DNA of 64,000 bases from Schistocephalus solidus (GCA_017591395.1 WEDG01005138.1:62001-126000); one strand, 5' to 3'; numbered from the stretch's first letter, positions 37,250-50,080 are shown. A program made the numbers and translations. Notes: generated by a model from the letters alone, not told the origin.

Positions 37250-37625
37250 ATACAACTAAAATTACTCGTGAATTGCTTTATAGTGAGGCAACCTTGCGCA
37301 GAATCTACCTCATGCCCTCTCCCCCACCTGATTCCGATGGCAAGACAGTTTCGGGAAGATGGAAGGCCGGCTCTGGTGCAATGACCGACAAAATTAGTCA
37401 CTCCCTGTACGCTGCATGTACGAGGCTTTCGCGTAGGTAGATCAAACCTTACAACAGTGAGAGTGAAATAGAGGCCATATAAAAACAGAAGCCCTTACAA
37501 TCTGAATCTCAGTCCTCAGAAGGCATGGGTTATTCCGTCAATAGGCAACTCCTGAAGCTATGAATCTTGTTATCTTGTAAAAGCTTTCATCGTGTCAGAT
37601 TTACTATAGTGGGGAATACGCTTAC
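37250..37625 (-). repeat. Diverged SINE-like repeat
   Basis: Minus-oriented A-type module: ATTACTCGTGAATTGCTTTATAGTGAG, CCTTGCGCAGAATCTACC, CTCTCCCCCACCTGATTCC, CAATCTGAATCTCAGTCC, GGGTTATTCCGTCAATAGGC, and finally TCAGATTTACTATAGTGGGGAATACGC. All blocks match 24.4-24.83 kb in order. It is older than the other copies. Confidence 0.6.
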
Positions 37626-40600
37626 ATGCCATTAGGACGGATTCCTAAGTATCGGTTTCGCTCTGCCATTTCTCATCAGTCAAAGGGAGTCTATCACACA
37701 AAGCCAGCCAGTCCATTCAACGTACTTGCCAATTGATTGGAAGGCTCGGATAATTTGCGTGCGATACATGCAGCTCAAGTTTGCCTCACGGTAAATTAAC
37801 TCATGCGTGAACCACTGGTACTGCACATACGATGTTGTGTGATACACGGTAGACGACATCGCGTTTCGAACAGTCTAACTGTCTGTCGTGGGCCTGTACC
37901 AAAATGTGAAGTTTTTTTGGTGGGTTGATCTTAGATGACCATTAAACTATGGGCACAAACGGAGGTGGAATCATTAATCTACATACGGTGGATTCTGACC
38001 CTATTTTGCCTTCCTGTCCTTTGAGACCTCACGAAAGTGTGCTACGACTAACATCCAGGCCTTGGAAAATGACTTCAAGTAACAAGGAAGAGAATTGGGT
38101 AGCCGGCATACCTCTTGAACGTCAGTGCTATCTGCTTTATCGCAATTTGTTTGGGCTAACCGTATCGTGTCAGGCGCGGACAGGGTCGTGATTTCAAGAC
38201 AGCCAGTGCACACAAGCTTGTCTATGTTCGTTTGGATCTAGCCTTTCTGTTAGAAAATAGTGAGACCGCGAGGAGTCTGTGTGGTCTCTGTTAACTACGC
38301 CCCCTCCCCTCATGATAGTCCAGTTCACGAACAAGGCCTCGTGGGTCCTAATTTCGTTGTTGATTCTTTTTTTGCATTCGAAGGCGGTCAGGTGAAACAG
38401 CAAAGACATTAGGATATACGAGAACACACAAAGTTGCACACAATTTTGCCCGATATAAGACACAAGTGCTTGGGTCTCGTCTTCCCGTTGAAGCCTTATG
38501 AACGCCGAAGTCAGTGGAGCTGACGGTGCCCAACTGTTCTGCGGTACCGATAGTTTGTCCGCCAATGCCGATGATATCCATTGTTGATTATGCTGCATCA
38601 CCACAATTGTAGACTTAGCGGTGACTGGAAACTGGTGATACGGCAGGTGTGTGAACACGAATTCCATAGCCGTGGGTCAGTACACACTGGCAACAAGTAG
38701 GGTGAGAACGTGGCAAGTTGAATGTACTCATTCCAAGACTTTTTGCTCTTTTTCTCAGCTGCTAAAGGACTAGCAAAGTTTCCATAAACGTTTCTAGTGA
38801 CAATGACATCGGTTTCACGCAGTTCCAGTTAGCAAACTTGCTGTTCACCATCGTAGACTTGCAGCGGGTGACGTGACTCATAATATCTTCCTAACTTAAC
38901 GCAGCGTCTCTGAACAATCGGCAACCGACTCAAACGCACAAACCAAAACTCCCATTTAATAAATAGCCTTGAGCCGAACAAAACCGTTGAATAAGGATTT
39001 GCAGTAATGTTACATTGGCTAGGCGTTTCATATTTTTTAAAGAAAAGCATTAAAAACGCGAAAGGACTGCTGTAATTAATTAATTAATTAAATAAAACGG
39101 CAGAAGTGCAAGGTTTCAAATTTGTTTTTTTTCTGCAGTCTTCACTCCTCTATCCTCCAAGAGACAGGTTACCCTGCAGCACGGCAGTTACTCACGAGAA
39201 TTTGATGTAATTTTTCCCGTTTTTGTATGGTTTATGCTGTGCTTTACTAAGTTCCTGAGTATTTCGCTTGGTTCTGCGGATAGAGACGCCACAGGAATAT
39301 AAACTTTTGTAAGGCCGGTCGGTAACTTGGGCGTTGGAATTAAATTAACTGATACAGTTCTAATTTTACCACTTTTTGTGTATCAAGAAAGTTTGTTTCT
39401 TAAATTACTGCGTTATTTTTGGTGACAGTGGTGTCCGTCGGTTATCAGTGCATCCATCAACATAAGGCATTTATTAAAAGCGTTTGTCCAAGATGTGGGT
39501 TCATGGCCGTTCTGTGTTGATCATCACTAACGGTTCTTCAATATACAGTTATTCTCAAACTTGAAGGCCCATTAGTTGACCTAGGCACTAGAGATTTCCA
39601 GTGTCAAGTTGCTTGGCTAGGCTAGCCCTAGGTTGGATGCAAAAGTACAGCAAGCTCATTTTCGGAACGACAAGATCTCTTATGGAAACTAGGTTGGAGG
39701 CCCAACGCTATCTATGACGCCGTCCTGGTGTTCGTTACTGATAACAACATCCATCCTGTTTTAGGGGAAACTAGGGGAGATATAGAGCTTGCTTGCTGAC
39801 AAAAACAAATGTGTTGAGTCTGATAAAACAGCAAGATAACCGCTAGTAAAATCTAATAAGTCATACGCAAACGGTGGAATCTATTGAAAACTTCGTTTCA
39901 CTTATTGCTTGGCCTATACTTAGGATATTTCTTGCTGTTATATGCCGTAACCACTTGAAATCCTTCTTCTTTACGAGTTCTCTTCCAGCAAGTTTTCTCA
40001 TTTGGTGAAGTGCAGCAGCCGAAGAGCAACATAGTTTTTGCCTAGCATGAAAGTTAATTCACGACGATGACGCGGTGACGTCTTGATCTTGGCTTACCAA
40101 ACTCGCAGTCAGAATTTGTCCACTTCCTCCCCATTTCCCGTTATCTTTTTAAAATTCGCCTTCCCTACCTCTCCTTCCTCCCTTGACGTCATCGGCCGCA
40201 CGACACACTCTCCCACCAGTTTTGTTGCCTTCATTCAAAAGATCTGGAGTTTCCATCGCCTTTCCGCGTATGGCGTTTCTGTTGTACCAAATACTAGCAA
40301 CTCCCCTCTCATGCAGACTCCCATCAACCCTCCCCCCGCCCAAACCTCTCCGGCGTTCGTCTCACTGTCTGGCAGTCATCTTCAGACAGGAGGTTAAGAT
40401 GTTTTTTTTGGCTTGCGTTTCAAAGCTGCCTTGGTGGTGTCACCAGACCGGAAGCGTTAGCGTCATCTTTGTGCACTTGTGATCTCGGTGGAGAACACCA
40501 CTGTCTGGAGAATGCAATGGTAGTTTTCGCGTGAATCGGATTAGGTGGTAGATATAATTGTGCGCCATCTGACTGAATTTGAGTACTAAAAATGTTTATC

Positions 40601-41629
40601 CCGTTCAACTATAGGGCCCTCACTCACTCTTCCTACTTTCACAACGTTCCAGTTGGGTCTAGGTTTAGGATTTTCAAAACCGTGCTTTTAAATCCTTACC
40701 TCATTCTCTTTACTTTAGTGTCTTCTCGCCTTTTAAGTGACTTGCTAGTCATTTCCGAACCACTCCTAGAGAGCATGGCGATTTAGGCAAATTCTGATGT
40801 TATGTTTCCTTGCCCGATTATTCTAACATAATTTGCTGGTTTGTACCCACGGTGCAACCCTTTGCATCAATCTCTGTCATGGACCTGTGAGAGTCTGTCT
40901 GCAACTTTTCACTCTTTTGCAAAACATTGTCTAAGTAAGATGTTTAAAATGTGTGTGTCTGTGTGTTTGTTTGTGTGCAGGACATTTCCTCTGAAATGTG
41001 CACTCTCCTGACTTTTGTCTGACCACCTTTATCATTGTTTTCTTGAAGCAAGTTTGAAGGAAAGTTTGCACAAGTACTCTAGTGCTTGTTTTTTAGGTCA
41101 TCGCTTGTTATGCTGTTCCCACCTCGTTGCTTGGCAACATAGATTGCGTTGCCTAGTGCATATTCATCTCCGCCATTGTCCTTAACCTATCGGCGTTTCT
41201 CTTATTTTTGAAAAACTGGTCAATATGTGTTTTTCTAAGATCAGCTGCAGTCGCCCGAGAAGGTCCTGCACAGAATTTGCCATGAGTCTTCTTTTTACAG
41301 CCTGTGTAGACTGCTGTCTATTGACTCCTATTAGTCCACGAGATTGAGTAAGGTCTACCTGCGTCATATTTATAACTTCTATGATTTAGAATTTTTTGAA
41401 CATTGCACTTATCGTCATTCGAGTAAAACATTTAATCGGCGGACTCCCCGTGGCCCTTACTCCTTAGCTGGTTATGCTATTCACCTGACTTTTTGGAAAG
41501 ACGCGAGGATGAAGACCCTTTCTGGTGATACGGGTGACCTTGCGCAAACTTTCAAAGAATAAAAATAGATCCGTGTCCCAATCATAACCTTCACGCCATA
41601 GCCGCAAACCTAACTGTCAGAATAGCTTA
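37626..41629. other. Intron segment, nothing recognised
   Basis: About 4 kb. Short TAAT repeats at 39078-39092. The minus-strand frame 38667-38194 (157 codons) has no recognisable domain and is not called. Confidence 0.4.
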
Positions 41630-41862
41630 TATGGCCCCTCCCCTGACAGAACACGGAAATAGCAACGCCCCCAGGTAAGACAGGTGGCCCTGCGCTGAAG
41701 TACAGGAAGGGTACATACTCCCGTGTCCTCAAACAAACCTTAATCTTAACCCTAGTTTCATACTTCACCCTATCCCTAACCGTAATCTTAACCTAAATTT
41801 CCCTGGCATTAGGCGCAACACCACCTGCATTATGGGCGTTGAGGGGGGGGAAGGGGGCATAT
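41630..41862 (-). mobile_element. TIR element with TTAGGG-like core, copy 3
   Basis: TA|TGGCCCCTCCCC at the left and AGGGGGCA|TA at the right. Left arm: GACAGAACACGGAAATAGC, GACAGGTGGCCCTGCGCTGAAG, ACTCCCGTGTCC. Core on this strand is CCCTAA-like (ACCCTAG, TATCCCTAACCGTAATC). Right arm: GGCGCAACACCACCTGCAT. The core is inverted relative to the other copies. More CCTAA-like text continues at about 41870-41905. Confidence 0.7.
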
Positions 41863-42772
41863 AATCAAGTCTCACCCTTAACTCCAATCCTAAACTTAAA
41901 ACTAATTAGCGAAAGGCCCCGAAATAAAAGAGGGGTTCCTATTACCGACATTTTTCGTGTAGCAGGATCCCATCCACTCATCCTTCCCTCCACAATTTAA
42001 AAAAATGTAAACTACCTGAACGTTACTCCGCCTAATTAACTGTTCAACCTACGTAAATGCACCTGTTCTATGGCGAACTACGGAGTGGCCGACAGCCCTT
42101 ACCCCCTATCTGTGCCGCAGGCCGAATTAACGACTAAAGCACCTTAGTTTCAGTTTGTCTAGGCATTATGCCCCTTCTCGAGTGTTATTACGATCCTGTG
42201 ATTATGTGCAAGTTTCAAGAATAGTCAGCCAACGCAATGACGGTACCGTTAATTCTGTTTTTTTGGTCAATCAGTAAACTTAACTATCAAAACCAATTAT
42301 CGTTAATGAAAAGCAGACTTTTCGTTTATCTGTTTTACTATTGGGCATTATTTGATGTTAAGTATGTGCTGTTCGCAACAAATCCTGTGGCACGACAGCA
42401 TGGCAACGGAACTACCTAAACAGACCGGTTTCTCTGCATAAGTTGGTTTCCCTGCCATGCCGTAGAACAACTCGCAAAATAAAAGTCAAAATTCAGTGAT
42501 TAGTCGCTTGTTTTCCCACTCGAGCATCTTCGGCACCTCTCTGTTCAACTGACGCTTGATTCACTACCATAATAGTGTCCACAAGAATGAAGTTGGTTCC
42601 GAGATAGCAGCTTTGCCAAGCGAAGACTCCAGCCGTTGAAGCGGAGAATCCACGTTTTTCGCGTCCCATACTTTTTTTGGTAATAGCTGGAAACTTGCAA
42701 AAGCCAGTACCTTCACATTTTCGTTCTCTTATCGCAAGTACTTTGTCTGTTAACCCCCCTCATCTCCCACAG
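41863..42772. other. Intron segment before exon 5
   Basis: No repeat or exon matched. It ends in the polypyrimidine tract CCCCCCTCATCTCCCACAG, a strong acceptor for exon 5. Confidence 0.45.
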
Positions 42773-43153
42773 AACTCGAAAACTGGTTTTTTGAGCAGAT
42801 GGCCGCCGGATCCTCAGCGTTGGATCACCCATCTTCCACCACCGGCTCCCCCTCTTCTGAAGTATCCATAAAACAGACCTACAAAAAACGTAACTCAGAG
42901 CTGAAGCGCCAGTTGGCGGAGATGCAGACCCGCCTCTCTGACACGCGTTATGTTGTCCACGAGCTGGAAACCCGTGGGCTGCCGGAGGGTGTGGATGTGA
43001 AGGCTTTTATCCGCCGCCTTCTGGCCGACCGTCGAAAGAACGAGCGAGCCGGTGTTGGTGAAGTTGGTCGTGTTTCGGGGTCTCCCAAAAAGTCGGGCAA
43101 ATCTCGCCACGCGAGCCCTCCTGTTACTTCGACACTTCCTCAACCCGAGCATG
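42773..43153 (+). CDS. Exon 5 of the large coiled-coil gene
   Basis: Strong acceptor CATCTCCCACAG|AAC, donor GAGCATG|GTTTGT (weaker). The 381-bp exon takes one base from exon 4 (G plus AA makes Glu) and extends the helix begun there: KELENWFFEQMAAGSS. After a Ser/Pro linker comes the clearest coiled coil of the protein, TYKKRNSELKRQLAEMQTRL followed by SDTRYVVHELETRGLPEG, then a basic helix VDVKAFIRRLLADRRKNE and a Lys/Ser-rich end. The coil continuing across the splice site in the correct phase is strong evidence that exons 4 and 5 belong together. I do not recognise the family; an adaptor or cytoskeleton-associated scaffold is a guess from the architecture. Confidence 0.85.
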
Positions 43154-44313
43154 GTTTGTTCTTAAGCTATTTTTTTGCTTCTCCGTGCTTACCCCCTTTT
43201 TGTCTGTGAGCGAGACAGCCAGTAAGTAGGTCTTTGTTGCTTGCATGCCCAGCTGAGTATCGCTTTTTTGACAATGATTCGGTCGGTACATTTGCTTCTA
43301 ACGCTGGCGACGGAGACGAGTAACTTGAAGCGCTGATAATTTGCCGGAATAAATTTGAACTAGACGAAGGTGACGAAGCATGCTGAATTTTGATAAATTC
43401 ATGAAGTTTCGTGACGTCTTATTCAACTCCTAGGGTTGGTGTGTATTAATTAGATAAACTGTTCAAGTAGAAGTATGAAACGTGACAGGTAAATAGAGCG
43501 TGGACTGTTGGTCTGATGTGTGGGTGCGCATGGTAAGGTTCACACAATTTTCATGACGTCATTAAGTTATGCATGTTTCGTCCCCTTTGCCTTGTCCAAA
43601 TTCCTGTAAGGGTTTGTAAGAACGGTAATGTAATAATCGGAGTGTATCTCTTCCCACCCCCTCCTGCCCCCACCCCAGTAAAACACTTAGTAGCTAAAGG
43701 CTTCTCTGCTATGTGCTGTGACGTTGTTTGTGGGTTAACTGAAGTACCACGGGCTTAGACCGTGGTCTACTGCACAGGCTACCGTTTGCGTATCTGCCTC
43801 ACCACTTTCGGCTTTCGATCGCTGCGTCAGTTTGAATCCTCCCCCAATTCCTTACAAGAGGTTTTGATGAATTATTTATTTATTTCGCAACACTAACCAT
43901 AGAGTGCATGTACTCAGTGCGATCTCGACCGACCAATCGGGTATTTCATAATGGGAAAGTTGATCTTCACTATTAATTTGTACTTTTTGGGAATTTTGAG
44001 TTGCAGTGTGCCCACCAGAATACAATTCCTTTTCTTTTTGGTTCATCGGGTGGGACTTGAATCTGCATCAAAGCCCCTTTTAGAGACTTCCCGTTCTCTG
44101 CAGCTAATTTTGTAGCGTCTGCCAAAATTTCCTCTTGCAAACTACACAGCAAGACCCATTTCTATGCTAGATAACTGCCTGTGTGCTTAGCGGTGTTATC
44201 ATTATCGTGTTCGCAGATATATTTGTACTCTGATCCTTTGAATCTAAGATCGGTCGACACTCACAAGCTGGAATTGCGGATGCCCGTGGACTGAATTTGG
44301 CAAGGATAATTCG
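43154..44313. other. Start of a 13.6-kb intron, nothing firm
   Basis: A weak B-box-like GTTTGAATCCTCC lies near 43830, possibly a decayed tRNA-like repeat. No exon or other repeat matched. Confidence 0.35.
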
Positions 44314-44662
44314 TATGGCCACCTAACCAGGACAAGGGAATAGGAACCGCCGGCTCTGCATGTGACTTTGCGCCCGATCCTCGGGAACTTAGGTTTAGGA
44401 TGAAGGTGAGGGTTAGGACTAAGTTTAGGGTTAGGTTTAACTTTAGGGTTAAGGGCAGAGCTAAAGTTAAGGTCAAGAATATATTAAAGGTAAAGGTTTG
44501 GATTCGTGTTAATTATAAGGTTCAAGTTTAGGGTTGGGCTAGGGTTAGTGAGGGTTAAGTTTAAGACGTGGACATTTTTACGCCCCCCTTAATCTATCGC
44601 AAGGCCACCTATTTAAAGTGTGCGGGCGTTCCCATTGCCGTGTCACGATTAGGCGGCCATAA
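44314..44662 (+). mobile_element. TIR element with TTAGGG-like core, copy 4 (best preserved)
   Basis: TA|TGGCCACCTAACC at the left and GGCGGCCA|TA at the right, with apparent TA target duplication. Left arm continues GGACAAGGGAATAGGAACCG, then TGCATGTGACTTTGCGCCC. Core 44390-44560: GTTTAGGATGAAGGTGAGGG, GTTTAGGGTTAGGTTTAAC and more variants. Right arm: GACGTGGACATTTTTACGCC, TCGCAAGGCCACC, GGGCGTTCCCATTGCCGTGTC. The two arms are complementary to each other. No coding capacity. Confidence 0.75.
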
Positions 44663-46308
44663 AATTTGTTCTAATCTTGGAATTTACCAGATTCGACTGA
44701 ATACTTGAATGCCACCAAGGAACCGCATTTGCGGTTTGAAAGCGTCTTTTTTAACCGTAAGGTGATTCAAAAACGTCAGTCGCTTCTCAAAGGGCCAACT
44801 TACAACCTGAATTTTTATTTTATTTACCATTGTAAACTTTATTCTCTCTCCGAACAGTGAGTAGGTCGCTAGGAGGAACTTTGTTAGTCGCACCCTTCGT
44901 GCTTTTTTAAAAATTCCGGGCCAGAGTAGATGTCTGTTGCTTGCATGGGCGTGTATAAATTCAAACGGTATGTCCTTGTTGTCGCTTTGTAGGCGCCACG
45001 AGCCGTTATCCATTAAAACGCTTGTTACCTAGGAAACACCTGTGGTGTATAGTATTTTAGGGCTGGCTCCTCATATTGCCTCCAGTCCCTTTCATTTTGC
45101 TCAAAATTAATTCACTGCCACGATAATTTTTCTGCCTTGTCCCTCCTGTTTTACCTCCAGCTTTTTAAGGTCTGAGTTATTCATTCAAAAATTCGTCCCT
45201 GCCCGCCTTCTTCTGGCACGACCCTTTTTCTTTTCATGCCCAATTCTCGCCCCACTCTCCCCTTCGGCGGAACAACGGGAAGCTCGGTAAGACGTGACCG
45301 GCCTGTTTTCTCAGCTGTAGACCGCCTGGAGCATCCACGGGCGGTATGTCGTGGAAAATCCTTTAGCGCAAGTATGTCGACACTCTGGTCTGACGTAAAA
45401 GCGGTCTCTAAAACGAAGCTTTGAGATCTTTGGGCGTGGCTGAGCTTTCATGCGACAGCTGGGTGGCCAGTAAATAGGTCAGAAGCCGTAGTAGTATTGC
45501 GGCATGGCGAGTATTCTACACTATCAAATAAGGGTTCAACCGATGTCGCCTTGCGGCTAAATTTTAAAATAAAGACCTGTTGCATCCAAGGTTGGGATGG
45601 AGGCGAAAACCGTTGAATCTGTGAATCACCGGGAACCATGATTTTACCCTACGACCGCACATAACCGCTGTTTACGAGCCACCGCCTGATCGGTATTTGT
45701 ACACGATCCAAGGGTCTGGTTGAATAATTTTCTGTCCCACAGCAGCACTTGAGGTGGTCGTCGGGGCCTCCACCCCGGTTAGGCGAGGTTCATTTTTATC
45801 CTTGCTATCTGCAATCCTGTAATCTGACTGCGCTTATGGAAATCGGAAACAATGCTCAGGGGAACTACATTGTGATTCGAAAAAATGCCATGAAAAGAAA
45901 CAAACTGAGGGGAGAAGAAGCTAAACACATCAGTCGAAAAGAGCAATATGCGCACTGTGAAGCGATATTTGGCATTGGCGTTGTTGAAGACTACAGCTTG
46001 CAATCTCATAGGTTTGTCAGATGCTTCGAGGAATACGGCTACTGATGAAATACCACCAGGAACAGGGGATAGATTGAGGTAATGATCACGTCCGCTGGAG
46101 AGATCGGTGACAGAAGATGGTCTTGTCCGATGAAAATGCATTTACTTTGGATGGTCCGGGTGGTTGCACCTATTACTACATAATCTTCGGAAAGAGCCCA
46201 ATAACTGCCTTGGGCGATCATCTATAAATGATAGCGTGATTGCTTATTGAATTGGTTTCGTGCAAGTTAGAAAGGTCTTTTTAGAGGGGAAGCAGAATGT
46301 TGTTGCTG
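44663..46308. other. Intron segment, nothing recognised
   Basis: No exon or repeat matched. Open frames up to 120 codons lack domains. Confidence 0.4.
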
Positions 46309-46647
46309 ACCGCTCACCGATCGGTAACGGAACTCGTCCCGCTCTGCCTTGCGGCTCATTCTCGAGCTCCGGTAGCAGCCGCACAGCGGATAGTAGTAAT
46401 AGAGACCGATTAACAATGCCGGAAAAAAACAAGGGAGACTGGAATGGCCATTTCTGGCTCATTACCCGCCATCAGCCAGCCATACACAACCTCAGGTTCT
46501 GCCCCACCCGAGGCTGACACCACAACCTGGCCATTGCAGTCTCCCTTGTCTTAGCCGTCTCTACTAAAACTTGCCGCTGTGCGGCTGCTGGCGGGGCTCG
46601 CGAATGACCCCAAGACATAATGGGACGTTAACGATCGGTGAGCGTTC
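46309..46647. repeat. Inverted repeat of a SINE 3' region
   Basis: The left arm (46309-46450) starts CGCTCACCGATCGGTAACGG, passes CAGCCGCACAGCGG and ends GGGAGACTGGAATGGCCA. The right arm (46528-46647) is its reverse complement, TGGCCATTGCAGTCTCCCTTG to CGATCGGTGAGCG, with small differences. The 77-bp spacer contains CACCCGAGGCTGACACC. A third copy of the arm is at 52358-52545. Confidence 0.8.
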
Positions 46648-46669
46648 ATTAAAGAATGTGCATATTCCG

Positions 46670-46840
46670 ATCTTAAATCGGCAAGTTAACGAGCTCCTGG
46701 CTGAATGTTTAGAGTGTTGGACTTCGGATCAACAGATCGCAAGTTCGAGCTTCGGGCGGGGCATCACTTGGGGTTGGGTATGAATGGCTGACAACGGCTA
46801 GAACCGGCCATTCCATTCTCCCCGGTGTTTTCTGGCATTC
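46670..46840 (+). repeat. tRNA-derived SINE
   Basis: A-box-like TGGCTGAATGTTTAGAG, then GGACTTCGGATCAACAGATC and B-box-like GCAAGTTCGAGC, then GGGCGGGGCATCACTTGGGG and a CCGGCCATTCCATTCTCC end. Same family as 16170-16312. Confidence 0.7.
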
Positions 46841-49800
46841 TAAAAAAGAAGAATGCTCAGTCATATCTTCCAACCCTGCTCAACTGTTGCTCTTTGTGAT
46901 CAACTGTAGTATTCGCACGGCCCAGAGAACGAAACAGTGGCTAAGAAGCATTCAAATTAAGACCGTGGCCTAAACATCCCGGAGTCCGAGGTTAATGGAA
47001 TCGAAAATTTATGGTGACTGTTTTCTACTCGTGTATATTACATTAATAGAACTTACCTGTCAAAGGGTTAATTGAAGGCAGTACTTCAAATAACCTGGAA
47101 TCCCTTGAATGAATCAAAACTAGCAAGTTTGATTAATAGCATGCATAAACGTTGTTTTAAATTCTGAAGTAAAATAGATGCTATATATTTTAGCTTTACG
47201 CATCCGCAACAATGTAAGTAACCTCGTGATTTCGGAACATCTGTTATCTACCGATACTTACTGCCTGAACTTATGCTAAGCCATTTGGTAAAGAAAAAAT
47301 TTCGTACCAAGATTGTTACTTTTTTACACTCTCCCCCTCTCATGCAAAAACTCGATCAATATACGCTGAATTTTAACAAAGCAAAGGTGAAACAATCGAA
47401 TATAGTGATATCATAAATTTGTCCGATATTTGTTCAAATGATAGGTGTCTGTAAAATGATACAACCGATTATTTTCGAGAGCATGGTCACTCCTGGTTCA
47501 TTTACGGGCTGTAAGTCGACGGTCAAAGAATGCTTGTTTTGGGTTTTGTTCCCTTTAAGGGTCCTTTTTTCATTTAGCCTTAACATACAAACATTATTTG
47601 TTCCGCATATTTATTTTGTCAGAGTCGCAGGCAGCCAGTTCTCCTCTGTCGTGGATTTTAGCTGTCATCTGCCAGCACTGTCACTAGAAACGTCTTGGTT
47701 TTTCATTTACGCTAAACATGAACTGCCTGTGCAGGTTACATAACTTGGAGCCTTCATGACTACCCATAAAAGCGCACAAAGCGGGCATACCTGATCTTCG
47801 CTATCCTATTGGCGTCAAGGTGCTGGTTAGCTGTCTTGTATAAGCACTGCGGCTAAGTGCGGTGCCCGCTGCCTGGCGGCGAAGGAGATGATGTATGTAT
47901 GTCGGGACGGAAATTATACTTTTGAGAGCCTCGTGGCTGACAATTTCTGCCCGGCTGGCGTTAAGCCTCTTGAGCTACTCACCGAACCTTTTGCCAAACG
48001 TGCAGGGCATGGGTACAATCGACGATGGGCATTCGTGCGAGTGTTTCGAAACGCGTGCACTCAGCATGAAATCAGTTCGAACACTCGGCTGTGAGTGTAC
48101 ATGGTCACCATCAAGATAATTAAATGTCCTATAGGCTCACAACTTCGGCCAGGCGTATCTGCTCGGTGGTGCTTCCATTTTAATCTGTGATTGTGCTTTT
48201 AAAAAACCACCGTATTGCACATCAGCAGCTCAGTTTATTAACTTTGCTCCCATTCGTCGACTGAGATGGATGCTATTGCACCTAGCGGAACCCTGTCCTT
48301 CTTAATAACGGCAGTGAAGTTGCCAACTGCGAAAGAGAGCTTATATATTCCAGCTATCTTCCGCCTGCAAACCTGGCTTATCAGTTGGCTCAAGTTGGTT
48401 TGGGTGCCTGGCGTCTACGGTGAACTTTCAATCGGAGGCCCGCACGTTCTGTACTGACGAATGCCATCCCGAGTGACTTCCAAACTACTATATCGATGGA
48501 GCCGATGAGGGGAGAATTTATTGAGCAACCTGCCAATTGAATGCTCTGAAGCTTGGTGATTGCAGTTTTACACTGTATTTTATAAGTCATCATCAAGGTT
48601 TTCGGGGACTGTTATGATGAATCTTATGTACTTTCCTGTTGTCATTCAGCCAAACTTAAATTTTAGACAACAATAACCGGAGATTTGAGTCCGCCATAAG
48701 TTGATCATTGAGTCGAGGACACTACCACTTGAGTCTGAAGTTCGCACCCTGTGGTGCAATCGGAGATTATGCCGTTTGCTGATTTATCATGACGCGGTTG
48801 TGTTTTTGTTGTGCCTTGAAGCTGAGACCAAGAGCTCATACCGGCGGTCGCATTGCGATGAGCAATCGACAGTCGAGCAGTGTTGATTGTAGAGGCGGCG
48901 ACAACGTGCTGTCCGCTGTGCGTGCGTTAGTCATCTCTTAAACTGCAACTCATTTCCATCTAGCGGTAACGTGTGACGCTCCGTGTCCAGTTTTTGTGTT
49001 TTGCATGTACGCTGACAGGTGCAGCACAACACCTCACAGGGCTTCGCTCCTTGGCGGACCCTCGCCACTGATAGATATCAACTTCTGTCAAGGTTACGGG
49101 TTAGTATTAGGTTTAGGACTGGGAACGAGGTACCCTCACCGGAATTCAGTGTAAGTCCACCTGTATCCAGCCTACGTTTGTTTCTGCCTTGCAATTTGTC
49201 ACTGTCACCTTCTGGGGCTCTGCTCCCGAGAAGTTTAAGTTAAAATGGCATTATGGCCTTCATTGGAGGAGATGCGATGAGTTTGTGTGAGTCCGTGCTT
49301 ATTGCCGCTCATTCATGTGACATGCGTTAGATGGAAAGTGACACCACATCAGCCACTGTGTCCGATTTCCTCACCGGTCGACTGAAAGTAGAGGCCAGTT
49401 CATGGGTGTATATGGTAGAAACGAGGAACTTATACCGATCCCAGGGTGCCATTCTCTTAGCAATTTCGCTCATTATCACGCTCCAGAACTTACTGCTAAA
49501 CTTCGTGGGTGGGTGATGGCTTCTAAAATTGCTAGCTGAAGATGTTAGTCTGTCTTCTCTAGAGAAATGATCAGACTGAAGTGACGCCCTCGTAATGTGG
49601 CCTTTGTGCATTACCTTCTTTATGCAAACTCCGATATCCCCTCTTTGAGGCCTAGCATGAATGAAGTTACATATCAAGGCGTGTGTGCAACTAACAGCCG
49701 TAGCTTAGTTAACGGAGCGAGTGCGTCCTCCCTGCGCATCACGTGTTGGTTATAGGAAATTTAGAGAAGAACTTTCTATATTGTACTATTGGGGGATGTA

Positions 49801-50000
49801 GCAAAGTGATGTGCAGTGGTGTGCACTAAGGTCGGTATATATAGGTACGAAAAAGATCTACTTTAATGCAACGTATGCTCAAAAAACGAAACACACTACT
49901 GTCAAGCATACTGGACTGCAACTTTGTCCAAATGTTTATTAGTAGAGGATTTTGGCAAATGTGAATGATTAATTTGACCCACTTGATAAAAACTCAGCGG
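46841..50000. other. Intron segment, nothing firm
   Basis: A short TTAGGG-like stretch (TTACGGGTTAGTATTAGG) lies at 49092-49109 but has no recognisable TIR arms. No exon matched. Confidence 0.4.
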
Positions 50001-50080
50001 CCTCGGTGGGTTTCGAAGCCACGCCAGCAAGGGGAAGGCTTTAGTACAGCTAAATGAGCTACGAGATCCCCACCGGGAGA
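50001..50080 (-). repeat. tRNA-like sequence (second tRNA-type SINE family or tRNA pseudogene)
   Basis: On the minus strand: GATCTCG as a possible acceptor stem, TAGCTCATTTAGCTG (A-box), ACTAAAGCC, and GGCTTCGAAACC (B-box), followed by CGAGGCC that pairs with the start except for one mismatch. D- and T-stems each have a mismatch and the anticodon arm does not fold well, so a functional tRNA is unlikely. A related copy is at 62371-62460. Confidence 0.5.

Noticed and set aside
38194..38667. 157-codon minus-strand frame
   Set aside because: No domain, no splice-consistent neighbours and no repeat similarity; compatible with chance.
44390..44560. True telomere or chromosome end
   Set aside because: The TTAGGG-like units are degenerate, short and bounded by inverted arms, and four copies are interspersed among exons.
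49092..49125. Fifth TTAGGG-core TIR element
   Set aside because: Only a short TTAGG-like stretch; no convincing inverted arms could be matched around it.
50001..50080. Functional tRNA gene
   Set aside because: Mismatches in the acceptor, D- and T-stems and no proper anticodon arm.
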